Of a DNA stretch of 64,000 nucleotides, positions 19,434 through 31,421 are shown in pieces. The DNA lies in the NCBI RefSeq assembly GCF_904846065.1, contig NZ_CAJGZV010000001.1, positions 682,001 through 746,000 on the forward strand. Direction: 5' to 3'. Each line of letters starts with the position of its first letter. The first letter of the stretch is position 1. Position numbers and translations under genes: made by a program. The notes under the pieces were generated by a model. The model saw only the letters and a program-made list of their open reading frames with translations, made no database searches and was not told where the DNA came from. This stretch comes from Psychrobacter immobilis. GTDB lineage: Bacteria; Pseudomonadota; Gammaproteobacteria; Pseudomonadales; Moraxellaceae.

Positions 19434-19470
19434 AACACTCTCTATTTAACTATCTAGGGAGTGTTTTTTT
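19434..19470 (+). terminator. Intrinsic terminator after the lipoprotein gene
   Basis: A 9-bp stem (aacactctc / gggagtgtt, one G-T pair) and a run of T. Confidence 0.8.
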
Positions 19471-19589
19471 ATGCGCTAATTCTGCACCTTGACGCTAAAT
19501 CCGCTACAATACGCTCATTATTTATTCTATTTAGTTAGATTACTGTCTAAAAGACAGCCTTTTTGAAGTTAAGGTTGAAGCCAAAAATT

Positions 19590-21185
19590 ATGAGCGTAGA
19601 TCCAAAGAAATTAAACAAAGAAGTGGCTAAACGCCGTACTTTCGCCATTATCTCGCATCCCGATGCAGGTAAGACCACCATGACTGAAAAGTTACTATTA
19701 TGGGGTCAGGCAATTCAGGTAGTAGGCGAGGTCAAAGGCCGCAAGACTGATCGCCATGCGACATCAGATTGGATGAGTATGGAGCAAGAGCGTGGTATCT
19801 CGATCACCACTTCTGTCATGCAGTTTCCTTATCAAGACCATGTGGTCAATCTATTGGATACACCAGGTCACGCCGATTTTAGTGAAGATACCTATCGTAC
19901 CTTGACCGCTGTCGATAGCGCGCTGATGATGGTCGATGGGGCTAAAGGGGTCGAAGAGCGAACCATCAAGCTGATGGAAGTCTGCCGCATGCGCGACACG
20001 CCAATCATCTCATTTGTTAACAAGCTGGATCGTCAAATTCGTGAGCCGCTTGAGCTGCTTAGTGAGATTGAGGCAGTGTTAAAAATTAAATGTATTCCAG
20101 TAACTTGGCCTATCGGTATGGGACAAGATTTCGTTGGTGTCTACCATCTGACTGAAAACAAGACCTACCTTTATGAAAAAGGTAATGGCGGTAAGATGAC
20201 AGTCTCTGAGACCCGCGCGGGCTATGATTATCCAGATATCCGTGAGCGTTTGGGTCAATTGATGTTTGATGCTTTCGAAGAGTCACTTGAGCTGGTACAA
20301 ATGGCGTTAGAAGAATTTAGCGTTGAGGCGTTCTTAGCGGGCGAGATGACGCCAGTATTGTTCGGTACAGCATTGGGCAACTTTGGCGTAAATATGGTAC
20401 TTGATACCTTGATCAAATATGCACCGCCACCCAAGTCGCATCCGACCAATGAGCGTGAAGTAGCGGCAACAGAAACAGATTTTAGTGGTTTTGTCTTTAA
20501 AATTCAGGCCAACATGGACCCACGCCATCGTGATCGCATTGCATTTTTACGCGTGTGTTCAGGCAAGTATGAAAAAGGCATGAAGCTGAAGCATGTGCGT
20601 TTGGGTAAAGATGTACGTATTGCCGATGCACTGACCTTTTTGGCAGGGGACCGCGAAGCGTTAGAAGAAGCGTATCCGGGTGATATCATCGGTTTGCATA
20701 ATCATGGCACTATCTCTATCGGTGACAGTTTTACCGAAGGCGAAGAGCTGAACTTTACGGGTATTCCGCATTTCGCGCCTGAATTGTTCCGCCGTGTCAT
20801 TCTAAAAGATCCGCTCAAATCAAAAGCCTTGCAAAAAGGGCTACAGCAGCTAAGCGAAGAGGGCGCGACACAGGTCTTTATGCCGCAGATTAACAACGAT
20901 TTAATCTTGGGTGCGGTTGGTGTACTACAGTTTGAAGTGGTCGCGCATCGTCTCAAAGAGGAGTACAAAGTACAGTGTATCTTTGAGCCGGTATCGATTG
21001 CCACCGTACGCTGGATTCATTGTGATGATGAAGTGGCATTGGCGAAATTCAAACGCAAAGCCCATGACCAGTTGTCGCTAGATGGCGGTGGTTATTTAAC
21101 GTATCTTGCCCCATCACGGGTCAACTTGCAGCTGATGCAAGATCGCTATCCAGAAGTCACTTTTAGTAATACTCGTGAGCATTAA
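19590..21185 (+). CDS. prfC: Peptide chain release factor 3 (RF3)
   Basis: A translational GTPase that recycles RF1/RF2 from the ribosome. G motifs are intact: SHPDAGKTT (P-loop), [18 protein letters not shown]. The effector region [12 protein letters not shown] is present. Length 531 is normal. The conserved start [20 protein letters not shown] fixes ATG 19590; the frame extends nine codons further upstream to a TTG that is not needed. It is monocistronic, ending in a terminator. Confidence 0.96.
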   Translation: MSVDPKKLNKEVAKRRTFAIISHPDAGKTTMTEKLLLWGQAIQVVGEVKGRKTDRHATSDWMSMEQERGISITTSVMQFPYQDHVVNLLDTPGHADFSEDTYRTLTAVDSALMMVDGAKGVEERTIKLMEVCRMRDTPIISFVNKLDRQIREPLELLSEIEAVLKIKCIPVTWPIGMGQDFVGVYHLTENKTYLYEKGNGGKMTVSETRAGYDYPDIRERLGQLMFDAFEESLELVQMALEEFSVEAFLAGEMTPVLFGTALGNFGVNMVLDTLIKYAPPPKSHPTNEREVAATETDFSGFVFKIQANMDPRHRDRIAFLRVCSGKYEKGMKLKHVRLGKDVRIADALTFLAGDREALEEAYPGDIIGLHNHGTISIGDSFTEGEELNFTGIPHFAPELFRRVILKDPLKSKALQKGLQQLSEEGATQVFMPQINNDLILGAVGVLQFEVVAHRLKEEYKVQCIFEPVSIATVRWIHCDDEVALAKFKRKAHDQLSLDGGGYLTYLAPSRVNLQLMQDRYPEVTFSNTREH

Positions 21186-21216
21186 AATCCATCGTTTCAC
21201 GAGTTAGTTTATCTTT

Positions 21217-21244
21217 TAAGACACGCCAGCCGTGTCTTTTTTAT
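21217..21244 (+). terminator. Intrinsic terminator after prfC
   Basis: An 8-bp perfect stem (aagacacg / cgtgtctt) with a 5-nt loop and a T run. Confidence 0.88.
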
Positions 21245-21398
21245 TAGCTTAGATTTAGGCATTAAACGAGAGAGGGTAGGTAGCTATTCGTTAGCAGGAG
21301 ACAGCAAAACCCTAAAAACACAAACAGTGTTCCTACAATACATCGTAATTGTTACGGTAGAATATCAAGTAACATCTTATGTTTATAAAAGAGGATAT

Positions 21399-22253
21399 AT
21401 GAACGCTGCGAATCAAATTGATATCAATAAGCCAACAATGAATCCGCATTTATCGATGACAGCAAGTCGTAGTCGTCTGCTGAGACTGCTTGCCGGCAGT
21501 TTACTGCTAGGTAACATCGCGATGCCTGCCAATGCAGGTAATCTCATCAGTAGCACGGATTATCTAGAATATGAGCTGCCTAAAAAAGTGCAAGCACAGT
21601 GTGTTGAGCGCGATAACTGTCCAGAGATTGACATCAAATATCTGAAGACCAATCACGGTTGGATCAATGATATCGCCAATGCGCGTATTAATCATTTAGT
21701 CGTCAATAGTAAACCGACTGAATCTGTGCCTATCAAAACGAACGCCAATCAGACAATGGTGAAAGCCGCCATTGATGACTTTGCCAGCTCACAGTTCATA
21801 GATATGCCAGAGGGCAGTTCATGGGCTTATAGCTTAATGGTAACGCCTGAGTATTTAGGTCATGTCAGTGATTTTGAGCTGTTTGAAATCAATACTTATG
21901 TCTTTACTGGTGGCGCTCATGGCATGCCTTATAGCGAATACTTAATATTTGACCTTGGCACCAAAAAACAAATCACGCTTGAGGATATGCTTCAATCAGG
22001 CAAGGAATCACGTTTTAAAGCGCTTGCTTATGATGCTTATAAAACGTGGGTCAAAACGGTTGACGACGATGTCAGCAGTTATGAGAAAAACTGGCCATTT
22101 ACCTTAAGTGACAATGTGACACTGACAGACAAAGGCATCGATATCCGTTATCAGCATTATGCTATCGGCGCATATGCTTATGGTATGCCGGTACTTAGTA
22201 TTCCGTACAGTAAGCTCGACGGTGTCATAAAGCCGCACTTTATACCTAAATAG
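21399..22253 (+). CDS. Exported DUF3298 (RsiV C-terminal-like) protein
   Basis: A 284-residue protein. GAGGA stands just before ATG 21399, so the 24 extra upstream codons are discarded. A hydrophobic segment LLRLLAGSLLLGNIAMPANA is a signal peptide or anchor preceded by an unusually long N-terminal tail (about 40 residues). The C-terminal half has the RsiV/DUF3298 pattern: TGGAHGMPYSEYLIFDLGTKKQITLEDML, FTLSDNVTLTDKGIDIRY, and a terminal YSKLDGVIKP. Homologous domains occur in anti-sigma factor RsiV (lysozyme binding) and in other envelope proteins. No sigma factor is nearby, so a regulator role is not supported. Confidence 0.78.
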   Translation: MNAANQIDINKPTMNPHLSMTASRSRLLRLLAGSLLLGNIAMPANAGNLISSTDYLEYELPKKVQAQCVERDNCPEIDIKYLKTNHGWINDIANARINHLVVNSKPTESVPIKTNANQTMVKAAIDDFASSQFIDMPEGSSWAYSLMVTPEYLGHVSDFELFEINTYVFTGGAHGMPYSEYLIFDLGTKKQITLEDMLQSGKESRFKALAYDAYKTWVKTVDDDVSSYEKNWPFTLSDNVTLTDKGIDIRYQHYAIGAYAYGMPVLSIPYSKLDGVIKPHFIPK

Positions 22254-22376
22254 TTCAGATAGTCATTGCATAACTTATTACGGTTTATATTAAAAAAATC
22301 GTAAAATCTCTTAAAAAATTGGCAATGATTTATCTAAAACCATTTGAAATTTAATAAAAGAATAAGGAGTTACCGC

Positions 22377-23543
22377 ATGACGAACAATACAGATAGTATG
22401 AAGGCGACAGTCGACACAGAGACTTGGCAACTTAATGCCTTAACAGAAGCGCTTGGTGACCTAACGTTGACGGTCAATGACAGCCTGTCTGTTGGTCGTG
22501 GCAGCGACAATGACGTGGTACTTGGTAGCAAGCAAGTATCGCGTAATCATGCGGTGTTAAGCATCTTAGATGGTCGATTGTATGTCAAAGATTTAGACTC
22601 ATCGAACGGTACCTTTATCAACGAGCAGCGTATCGAAGGTAATACATCGAGCCTTTTACAGGTAAATGATACCATTGGATTTGCCAGTTTCAGCTTTCAG
22701 GTAAACGCGCCACTTGCTGCCACAGATACTGATGTATTAGCGCCCGTAGCAGTACAGGATTCAGTGGCTAAGACTGAGACAGTGGTTGCTGAAACGACTG
22801 CCGAAACACAGGCTGTCGAAGACTCGACGGTGAGTGAACCTGTTATTCATGAATCAGTAGTAAAAGAGCCGATTGTTAAGCAAACGGGCGTCGAAGATAT
22901 TCTGCCTGTGACAGCTGATTTGAAGACAGTACCTGTTGATACAGCCTCGGATAGAGTAGCAGACTCAGTAGCGGTAGCTGAGACCAGTGTTAATGAAACA
23001 GTTGAACCAGTCTTACAGGAGCCGATTCAGGAGCCGATTGTGAAACAAACGGGCATCGATGAAGTCCTAACGGCTATAGATAATACCGTGTCTAACACAA
23101 CTGAAGCGGCACCAGTCCCCGCTGCAACTGTAATAGATGCACAACCTGCTGTAAGTCAGCCAGAAGCCGTCACAGCGACAGAGGCGGCACCGACAGCACC
23201 TGCTCATGATACGTCATTAGTAGAGCAGTCAGCTGTACATGAAAAGCCAGCAGTTGAATCAGAGCATGACAAAACGACTAAAACTGCTCTACAAGAAGAA
23301 GCAGATCCCGACATTCTACGAGCTAAGCAGGCGGCAACCGCACAATTTTCTGGCACTGCCAATCTAGGTCAATCTCGTGATGTTGGGACAGAAGGTAATA
23401 ATGCGATGGATCAGACTATCAGCAATCCAGCCAATGCAGGACAGGCAGAGAAAAAACCAAGCGGTGGTTGGTTTATTTGGGTGTTTATTGCCATCATCAT
23501 TATTGCGTTAGCATTGTGGTTATTTAACATGGGCGGTGCGTAA
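22377..23543 (+). CDS. FHA-domain protein with C-terminal membrane anchor
   Basis: A 388-residue protein in three parts. An FHA domain spans about 20-105 (SVGRGSDNDVVL, SRNHAVL, DLDSSNGTFIN), the phosphothreonine-binding set. A long acidic Ala/Thr/Val/Glu-rich linker follows (about 115-350) and contains two copies of an EPIVKQTG motif. One transmembrane helix closes the chain (about 362-385, preceded by PSGGW). AAGGAG lies eight bases before ATG 22377. The tail anchor puts the FHA domain in the cytoplasm. No Ser/Thr kinase or phosphatase is adjacent in the window. Confidence 0.88.
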   Translation: MTNNTDSMKATVDTETWQLNALTEALGDLTLTVNDSLSVGRGSDNDVVLGSKQVSRNHAVLSILDGRLYVKDLDSSNGTFINEQRIEGNTSSLLQVNDTIGFASFSFQVNAPLAATDTDVLAPVAVQDSVAKTETVVAETTAETQAVEDSTVSEPVIHESVVKEPIVKQTGVEDILPVTADLKTVPVDTASDRVADSVAVAETSVNETVEPVLQEPIQEPIVKQTGIDEVLTAIDNTVSNTTEAAPVPAATVIDAQPAVSQPEAVTATEAAPTAPAHDTSLVEQSAVHEKPAVESEHDKTTKTALQEEADPDILRAKQAATAQFSGTANLGQSRDVGTEGNNAMDQTISNPANAGQAEKKPSGGWFIWVFIAIIIIALALWLFNMGGA

Positions 23544-23592
23544 CTAAGTACTGACCAGTGCGTTTGAGATGCTCTAATCCAAGCGGCTTTGG

Positions 23593-23598
23593 TATAAT
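23593..23598 (+). promoter_or_regulatory. Candidate extended -10 promoter for trpE
   Basis: TATAAT preceded by TGG (extended -10), 159 bp upstream of the trpE ATG and 50 bp downstream of the FHA gene stop. No clear -35 is visible. It is an inference from sequence only. Confidence 0.4.
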
Positions 23599-23662
23599 TA
23601 TTAGCCCATTGTTAGCTACTATCGGCTAATAGTCTAGCAACCCTTACGAATATGCCACTTTG

Positions 23663-23702
23663 ATAGCGTCAACATTCAATAGAGTGTTGACGCTATATTT
23701 TA
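23663..23702 (+). terminator. 12-bp perfect hairpin in the trpE leader
   Basis: Arms 23663-23674 and 23685-23696 are exact complements, followed by a T-rich but broken tract. It is either the terminator of the FHA gene or an attenuator for trpE. It lies between the candidate -10 and the trpE start. Confidence 0.65.
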
Positions 23703-23756
23703 TTTAACAGTCTGCTGTTTTATCTTTTGCCAATATTTTGTTAAGAGAGCATTATT

Positions 23757-25253
23757 ATGATGAACTTTGAAGAATATCAAGCTTTTAAAGACCGTGGCTT
23801 TAGTCATGCTCCACTGATAAAAAAACGTCTAATGGATGCACAGACACCAGTATCTGTATTTTCTAAAGTACGTGATTTAAACGGCTCTGCATATTTATTT
23901 GAGTCTGTCGTAGGCGGGGAGCGTTGGGCTCGATATTCGATGATTGGTTTAGGTAGTGATCTCATTTTGCAGTATGCCGATAGTAATATGACCGTCAAAA
24001 AAAATGACCACACCGATGTCGATGCAGTCGCTGAGCCGTTTGACTATATCCGTCAGCTAATGGCGCAATATAAGATGCCAACAGTCGAGGATATTGCAAC
24101 GCTACCGAGCTTTAGCGGCGGCTTAGTAGGTTACTTTGGCTATGACATGGTGAGGGTTATCGAGCCAAGCGTGGGTTTGTCAGACGCCCCCAATCCGATG
24201 ACAATGCCGGATATGTGGCTGATGCTGTCAATGAGCGTGATTGTTTTTGACAGTTTAGAAAATACGTTATCTATCATCGTCTATGCTGATTGTCACACTG
24301 AAGATGGCTATAGCAATGCCATCCGCGAGCTAGAAAAAATTGAAGAAAAACTGGCAGAAATGCCAAATCTGAGCGCACCCGTAATGCCGACGCCGACATT
24401 TACCTCACAAACAGGCGCGCAGAAATATTGTCATGATGTCAATAAAATAAAGGATTACATTTTAGCAGGCGATGTCATGCAAGTCGTTCCTGCGCAGCGT
24501 TTGACAGCCGATTATACTGGCGACTCATTAGCAGTTTATCGTGCCCTACGATTCTTAAATCCATCGCCTTATCTGTTTCTGGTGCATGGTTATACCCTCG
24601 ATGATCACAAGCGTTTCGACATTATTGGAGCATCCCCTGAGATATTATCACGTATCGAAAATGGCAAAGTGACGGTACGACCATTGGCGGGTACTCGTAG
24701 ACGCGGACAAAATGAAGCGGAAGATTTAGCGCTTGAAGAAGAGCTGCTGAGTGATAAAAAAGAGATCGCCGAGCACTTGATGCTTATCGATTTGGGTCGT
24801 AATGATATTGGCCGCGTTTGTGAATATGGCAGTGTCAAAGTCACCGAAAAGATGTTTGTCGAGCGTTATTCGCAAGTGATGCACATTGCTTCTAATGTTG
24901 AAGGGACGATATTGCCCAATAAGGATGCGTTGGATGTTTTTTGTGCGACGTTCCCCGCTGGTACGCTATCAGGTGCGCCCAAAATACGCGCCATGCAAAT
25001 CATTGACGAGATAGAGCCAGTCCGTCGAACCGTCTTTGGTGGCGCAGTGGGTTATCTAGGCTGGCATGGCAACATGGATACCGCCATTGCTATTCGTACT
25101 GCTGTGATGCGCCGTGGTAAAATTCATATCCAAGCGGGCGCTGGGGTTGTTGCTGATTCTATTCCAGAAGCAGAGTGGGAAGAGACCAACAAAAAAGCAT
25201 TGGCGTTGGTCAAAGCGGTAAAAATGGCGTGTAATGGTTTACGGATTCGCTAG
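23757..25253 (+). CDS. trpE: Anthranilate synthase component I
   Basis: Converts chorismate and ammonia (from TrpG glutaminase) to anthranilate, the first step of tryptophan synthesis. The 498 residues include an N-terminal feedback-site region (YLFESVVGGERWARYSMIG, the LLES-type motif) and the chorismate-binding core. Core motifs are LNPSPYLF, GASPEIL, RPLAGTRRRG, LIDLGRNDIGRV and TLSGAPKIRAMQIIDE. Tandem ATG codons at 23757 follow an AAGAGAG stretch. The gene stands alone: trpG, trpD and trpC are not adjacent, as in Acinetobacter relatives. Confidence 0.96.
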   Translation: MMNFEEYQAFKDRGFSHAPLIKKRLMDAQTPVSVFSKVRDLNGSAYLFESVVGGERWARYSMIGLGSDLILQYADSNMTVKKNDHTDVDAVAEPFDYIRQLMAQYKMPTVEDIATLPSFSGGLVGYFGYDMVRVIEPSVGLSDAPNPMTMPDMWLMLSMSVIVFDSLENTLSIIVYADCHTEDGYSNAIRELEKIEEKLAEMPNLSAPVMPTPTFTSQTGAQKYCHDVNKIKDYILAGDVMQVVPAQRLTADYTGDSLAVYRALRFLNPSPYLFLVHGYTLDDHKRFDIIGASPEILSRIENGKVTVRPLAGTRRRGQNEAEDLALEEELLSDKKEIAEHLMLIDLGRNDIGRVCEYGSVKVTEKMFVERYSQVMHIASNVEGTILPNKDALDVFCATFPAGTLSGAPKIRAMQIIDEIEPVRRTVFGGAVGYLGWHGNMDTAIAIRTAVMRRGKIHIQAGAGVVADSIPEAEWEETNKKALALVKAVKMACNGLRIR

Positions 25254-25279
25254 GGGCTCCAGTCATAAAAACACAGTAT

Positions 25280-25312
25280 GCGGTTATTGTGGAAAAACCG
25301 CCTATTTTTTAA
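25280..25312 (+). terminator. Short intrinsic terminator after trpE
   Basis: A 6-bp GC-rich stem (gcggtt / aaccgc), a 10-nt loop and a six-T run. Confidence 0.55.
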
Positions 25313-25384
25313 TTAAAAAACATCATTACAATCAATCAGTTATATTTTTTTATTGAAATAATCATAAAAAAGGCAAAAAAGAGC

Positions 25385-25412
25385 TTGCGTCTTTCAAAAA
25401 ATTTGATAGAAT
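25385..25412 (+). promoter_or_regulatory. Promoter of the tRNA-tuf cluster
   Basis: TTGCGT (25385-25390) and TAGAAT (25407-25412) are separated by 16 bp, about 23 bp before the first tRNA. The discriminator region is GC-containing, as expected for stable-RNA promoters. Confidence 0.6.
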
Positions 25413-25434
25413 AGCCACCACTTTAAGAGAACAA

Positions 25435-25510
<76 letters not shown>

Positions 25511-25577
25511 TATCTCTTAAAGTAGCTTTTTATGAATATGTCTTAAACTAAAGCCATTTTTGTTTAAAGCAACCTAA

Positions 25578-25661
25578 GGTGGGATTGGGGAGCGGTCAAA
25601 CCCAACAGACTGTAAATCTGTCGCGAAAGCTTCGAAGGTTCGAATCCTTCTCCCACCACCA
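25578..25661 (+). tRNA. tRNA-Tyr (anticodon GTA)
   Basis: An 84-nt class II tRNA with a long variable arm and encoded CCA. The acceptor stem is GGTGGGA with TCCCACC. The anticodon GTA is at 25612-25614, and the T-arm is GAAGGTTCGAATCCTTC. Confidence 0.97.
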
Positions 25662-25745
25662 TATTTTTTTAAGTTTGTCATAGCGCCAAGCATACTCTTT
25701 ATACTTAATGACTCTCGATTAGAGTCTTCTTGAATAAGAGTAATT

Positions 25746-25819
25746 GCGGGTGTGGTATAATGGTAACACCTTAGCCTTCCAAGCTAATGACGCGGGTTCG
25801 ATTCCCGCCACCCGCTCCA
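25746..25819 (+). tRNA. tRNA-Gly (anticodon TCC)
   Basis: A 74-nt cloverleaf with encoded CCA. The acceptor stem is GCGGGTG with CACCCGC. The anticodon TCC is at 25778-25780. Confidence 0.97.
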
Positions 25820-25938
25820 TATATACAACATCGCAAAGATTATCAATAAATCATCACGACAGTCAGTTTTGATATTGCTGTATCGTGATATTTTTTTTAG
25901 TAAATCCATAAGTTGTTTTTTGTGGTTATTAAAAACAT

Positions 25939-26013
<75 letters not shown>

Positions 26014-26536
26014 TTTATTGTTTAAACCTCTTGTGTTTGCTTTGCCATCTTTAAACAGTTCGTGTCGATATCGAAATTACAAAATATTGAAAATTATAAA
26101 TTACAGTGTAGCAAATAATATTTAAGGGTGACACTGAGGTGTTGCCTTTTAGTGCTGTCAATTTATCAAGCTATCAATACATGAGTAATTATATAAAAGT
26201 ATCTAAGACAAAATTATTTAAGATAAAAGCATCTAGGTTCGGCAGGCTCCAATATTATTAATGATTTACACTGAGATAAAGTAGTGCAACAGCGATAATG
26301 TATAATATCTTGCAATGTTCACTAGATTAAAAAATACGTATAATGCTTAAACCTATGTGTGCAGCATTGAAATGCATGATCTGAGCACATATATATAGTC
26401 GTAAAGTGATCAAACAGTTTTAGTAGATAAGCCATAGCGTCAACGGTTTGATGGTTCTGTATGCATCATGAGCCGTCAAACAGCTATTCACCGATCTTTG
26501 ATTGATAAAGATTCACCAAAAAAAGAGGAAATACCC
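26014..26536 (+). promoter_or_regulatory. Long leader between tRNA-Thr and tuf
   Basis: A 523-bp AT-rich stretch without a gene. It holds two TATAAT sequences (26301-26306 and 26339-26344) in TTGCAA/TTCACT surroundings, so tuf may have its own promoter besides read-through from the tRNAs. The -35 spacing is poor for each candidate, so the exact promoter is open. A 23-codon in-frame extension upstream of tuf is not real. Confidence 0.4.
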
Positions 26537-27727
<1,191 letters not shown>

Positions 27728-27764
27728 TCTATCAGTCTCAGTAATGAGCTTGTAAGTTAGTCAT

Positions 27765-27799
27765 AAAAAGCCATCCTTGTTTAAGGGTGGCTTTTTTTT
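27765..27799 (+). terminator. Intrinsic terminator after tuf
   Basis: A 14-bp stem with a G-T pair (aaaaagccatcctt / aagggtggcttttt), a 4-nt loop and an eight-T run. Confidence 0.92.
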
Positions 27800-27907
27800 G
27801 GCTACAAAACAGATAACGGCATAATCAATATTATAATGACAAATATTTGAAATACAGTAAGTGCTATTGTATTTGGGTTTGTATAAATAATAGTAAAAGG
27901 ATACATA

Positions 27908-28405
27908 ATGTTGATGATAAAGGTTTTATCAACCCATAGTGCAGATTTTGAGCAAGTGCTGCAAGCAGTAGCGGATATTGAAGCCATCGTTCAACCGCAA
28001 GATGCTTGGGGCTATCAGACATTGGTGGAATCACTCAAACAAGATAGCATGCATCTGCTGATCGTTTATGAGCAAAAAGACAATATTATTATTAATAATA
28101 CTGTGACAGGCTATTGTTTATATCAAGTGATTTTTGAACAAGCGGAGATTTTACGTATTGGCACTCATCCTGATTATCAACGTCAAGGTATTGCCTCACA
28201 AATTTTTGCCAGATTGAATACAGAATTGAGAAAGCATCAGGTGGAGAGCCTTTTATTAGAGGTGCGCGCAGATAATACGCCTGCGATAGCCTTATATGAG
28301 CAGCAAGAACTTGCTCTAATTCATAAGCGTAAAGGGTATTACCAAACTCCACATCAACCAGCTATTGATGCCCTGATTATGCAGCGCCTGTACGTCCGAG
28401 AATAA
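27908..28405 (+). CDS. GNAT-family N-acetyltransferase, RimI-like
   Basis: A 165-residue acetyltransferase. Acetyl-CoA motif A reads RIGTHPDYQRQGIASQIF (residues about 92-109), the R/Q-x-x-G-x-A pattern. A motif B segment (LLLEVRADNTPAIALYEQQEL) and a RimI-like KGYY follow. RimI acetylates the N-terminus of ribosomal protein S18. Other GNAT enzymes look alike, so the substrate is inferred. AAGG lies eight bases before the ATG. It follows the tuf terminator and is transcribed separately. Confidence 0.8.
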   Translation: MLMIKVLSTHSADFEQVLQAVADIEAIVQPQDAWGYQTLVESLKQDSMHLLIVYEQKDNIIINNTVTGYCLYQVIFEQAEILRIGTHPDYQRQGIASQIFARLNTELRKHQVESLLLEVRADNTPAIALYEQQELALIHKRKGYYQTPHQPAIDALIMQRLYVRE

Positions 28406-28468
28406 TGAATGGCATCGAATAGAACCATATAAGCCCATAAAATAGTAGATGGGTCGGCACTTTTATTA

Positions 28469-28903
28469 TTATTGAGTGGGTATTTTCTTTTTGCAGATTT
28501 CAATATTGAGTTTATAGTCATTATCTACTTTCATACGCTCAAGAACATCGATACGTTCGCTTAATAGCTCTACCATGAGGCTGATATTGGCTTGCTGTTT
28601 TTGTATTTGCGCCAATTTTTGCTGAGTAAGCACCAGTTGTAAATCAACATCCAATTGACCATCGTAATAATCATTCAAGCTGTCTCTGATTTCAGTGAGT
28701 GTAAAGCCAATCGCTTGCGCACTTTTGATTAGCTCAATACGTTCGATACATTCTGGATGAAACTCGGTATATAAACGGGAGCCTGCCTGACGCTTACGAG
28801 ATTTTAGCAAGCCCAGTTGGTCATAATGACGAACGGTATCTTTGGTTGTTTGAGCTTTTGTTGCCAGTGTTCCAATCAGTAAGAACGATGTGTCGGGTGC
28901 CAT
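28469..28903 (-). CDS. MerR-family transcriptional regulator
   Basis: A 144-residue regulator. The winged helix-turn-helix at residues 8-75 has the MerR hallmark TVRHYDQLGLL (about 22-32), then RLYTEFH and GFTLTEI. A dimerisation coiled coil follows (about 80-130). The C-terminus holds a single Cys, so the metal-binding Cys pair of MerR/ZntR-type sensors is absent; an organic ligand or other signal is likely. Its target is unknown. The gene upstream on the same strand is aat, about 96 bp away. Confidence 0.88.
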   Translation of the reverse strand: MAPDTSFLLIGTLATKAQTTKDTVRHYDQLGLLKSRKRQAGSRLYTEFHPECIERIELIKSAQAIGFTLTEIRDSLNDYYDGQLDVDLQLVLTQQKLAQIQKQQANISLMVELLSERIDVLERMKVDNDYKLNIEICKKKIPTQ

Positions 28904-28999
28904 GATAACCTCGTCGGTAGGTAGCAGTTGATAAGGTACGAGTTAATAAAGTAGCGATTAACAAACAGGCATAAGCCATCAATCACTTCGCCATCGTAT

Positions 29000-29809
29000 T
29001 TATTTTAATCTAAGCTGCCAAGGTTCTATGGTATCAAGTAACGATACGGCGAGTGGTTTGTGAGAGTTATTTTGCCATTTGACAGTGCTATTAGCCGTTA
29101 AGAGATCTAATTGAGTCAAAAAGTCAGCACGTGGTAGCGTGGTTGCACCCAAGCTCATCAAATGCTCATTTGGTAACTGACAGTCTACCAATTCGACTTT
29201 GCTTTGGGCACATAAACGCATCAAGCCCCAAAAGGCGAGCTTTGACGCGTTCGATGCGACATGAAACATCGATTCACCAAAATAAATACCGCCTATCTTT
29301 AAGCCATATAAACCACCAATCAACTGCTGCTGATCATCCCAAACTTCAATGCTATGCGCAAACCCTTGAGCATGCAGCTCGGTATAAGCGTCAATCATCT
29401 CGCTATGAATCCAAGTATGTTCGCCCTCGGGCAGCGTGTCATTGTTACCGTCGCTACGCGGTAAACTACAAGCATGAATAACGTCATCGAACGCTTGATT
29501 CAGGGTCAATTGCCAACGACTGCGACCCGCTTGCTTGCGCAGCGATTTACTGGGCTTATAGTCAGTGGGCAGCATAATACAGCGCGGCTCTGGACACCAC
29601 CACGCGATAGGTTCATCGTCATTAAACCACGGAAACAATCCCTGCGCGTAAGCAGAAATCAATGTTTCGGCTGCCAAATCTCCTCCGACAGCGACGATGC
29701 CAATGCCGTCAGGATCAACCGTTAAAGGGTCAGGAAAGTCATAACGCCCAAGACTTTTTAAGGTCTCAGGCGTGATGTGCTCATTGTTGTATTGAGAGAA
29801 ATTACCCAT
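29000..29809 (-). CDS. aat: Leucyl/phenylalanyl-tRNA--protein transferase
   Basis: Adds Leu or Phe to N-terminal Arg/Lys of proteins, creating N-degrons for ClpS-ClpAP. The 269 residues contain the family blocks FPDPL, LISAYAQGLFPWFNDDEPIAWWCPEPRC, IHSEMIDAYTELHAQGFAHSIEVW, LYGLKIGGIYFGESMFH and CQLPNEHLMSLGA. Its ATG directly abuts the trxB stop (TAA then ATG), a sign of translational coupling. clpA and infA, often nearby elsewhere, are not in the window. Confidence 0.96.
   Translation of the reverse strand: MGNFSQYNNEHITPETLKSLGRYDFPDPLTVDPDGIGIVAVGGDLAAETLISAYAQGLFPWFNDDEPIAWWCPEPRCIMLPTDYKPSKSLRKQAGRSRWQLTLNQAFDDVIHACSLPRSDGNNDTLPEGEHTWIHSEMIDAYTELHAQGFAHSIEVWDDQQQLIGGLYGLKIGGIYFGESMFHVASNASKLAFWGLMRLCAQSKVELVDCQLPNEHLMSLGATTLPRADFLTQLDLLTANSTVKWQNNSHKPLAVSLLDTIEPWQLRLK

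Positions 29810-31421
<1,612 letters not shown>

Noticed and set aside
26468..26536. 23-codon N-terminal extension of EF-Tu
   Set aside because: EF-Tu starts [13 protein letters not shown] and a ribosome binding site stands right before that ATG.
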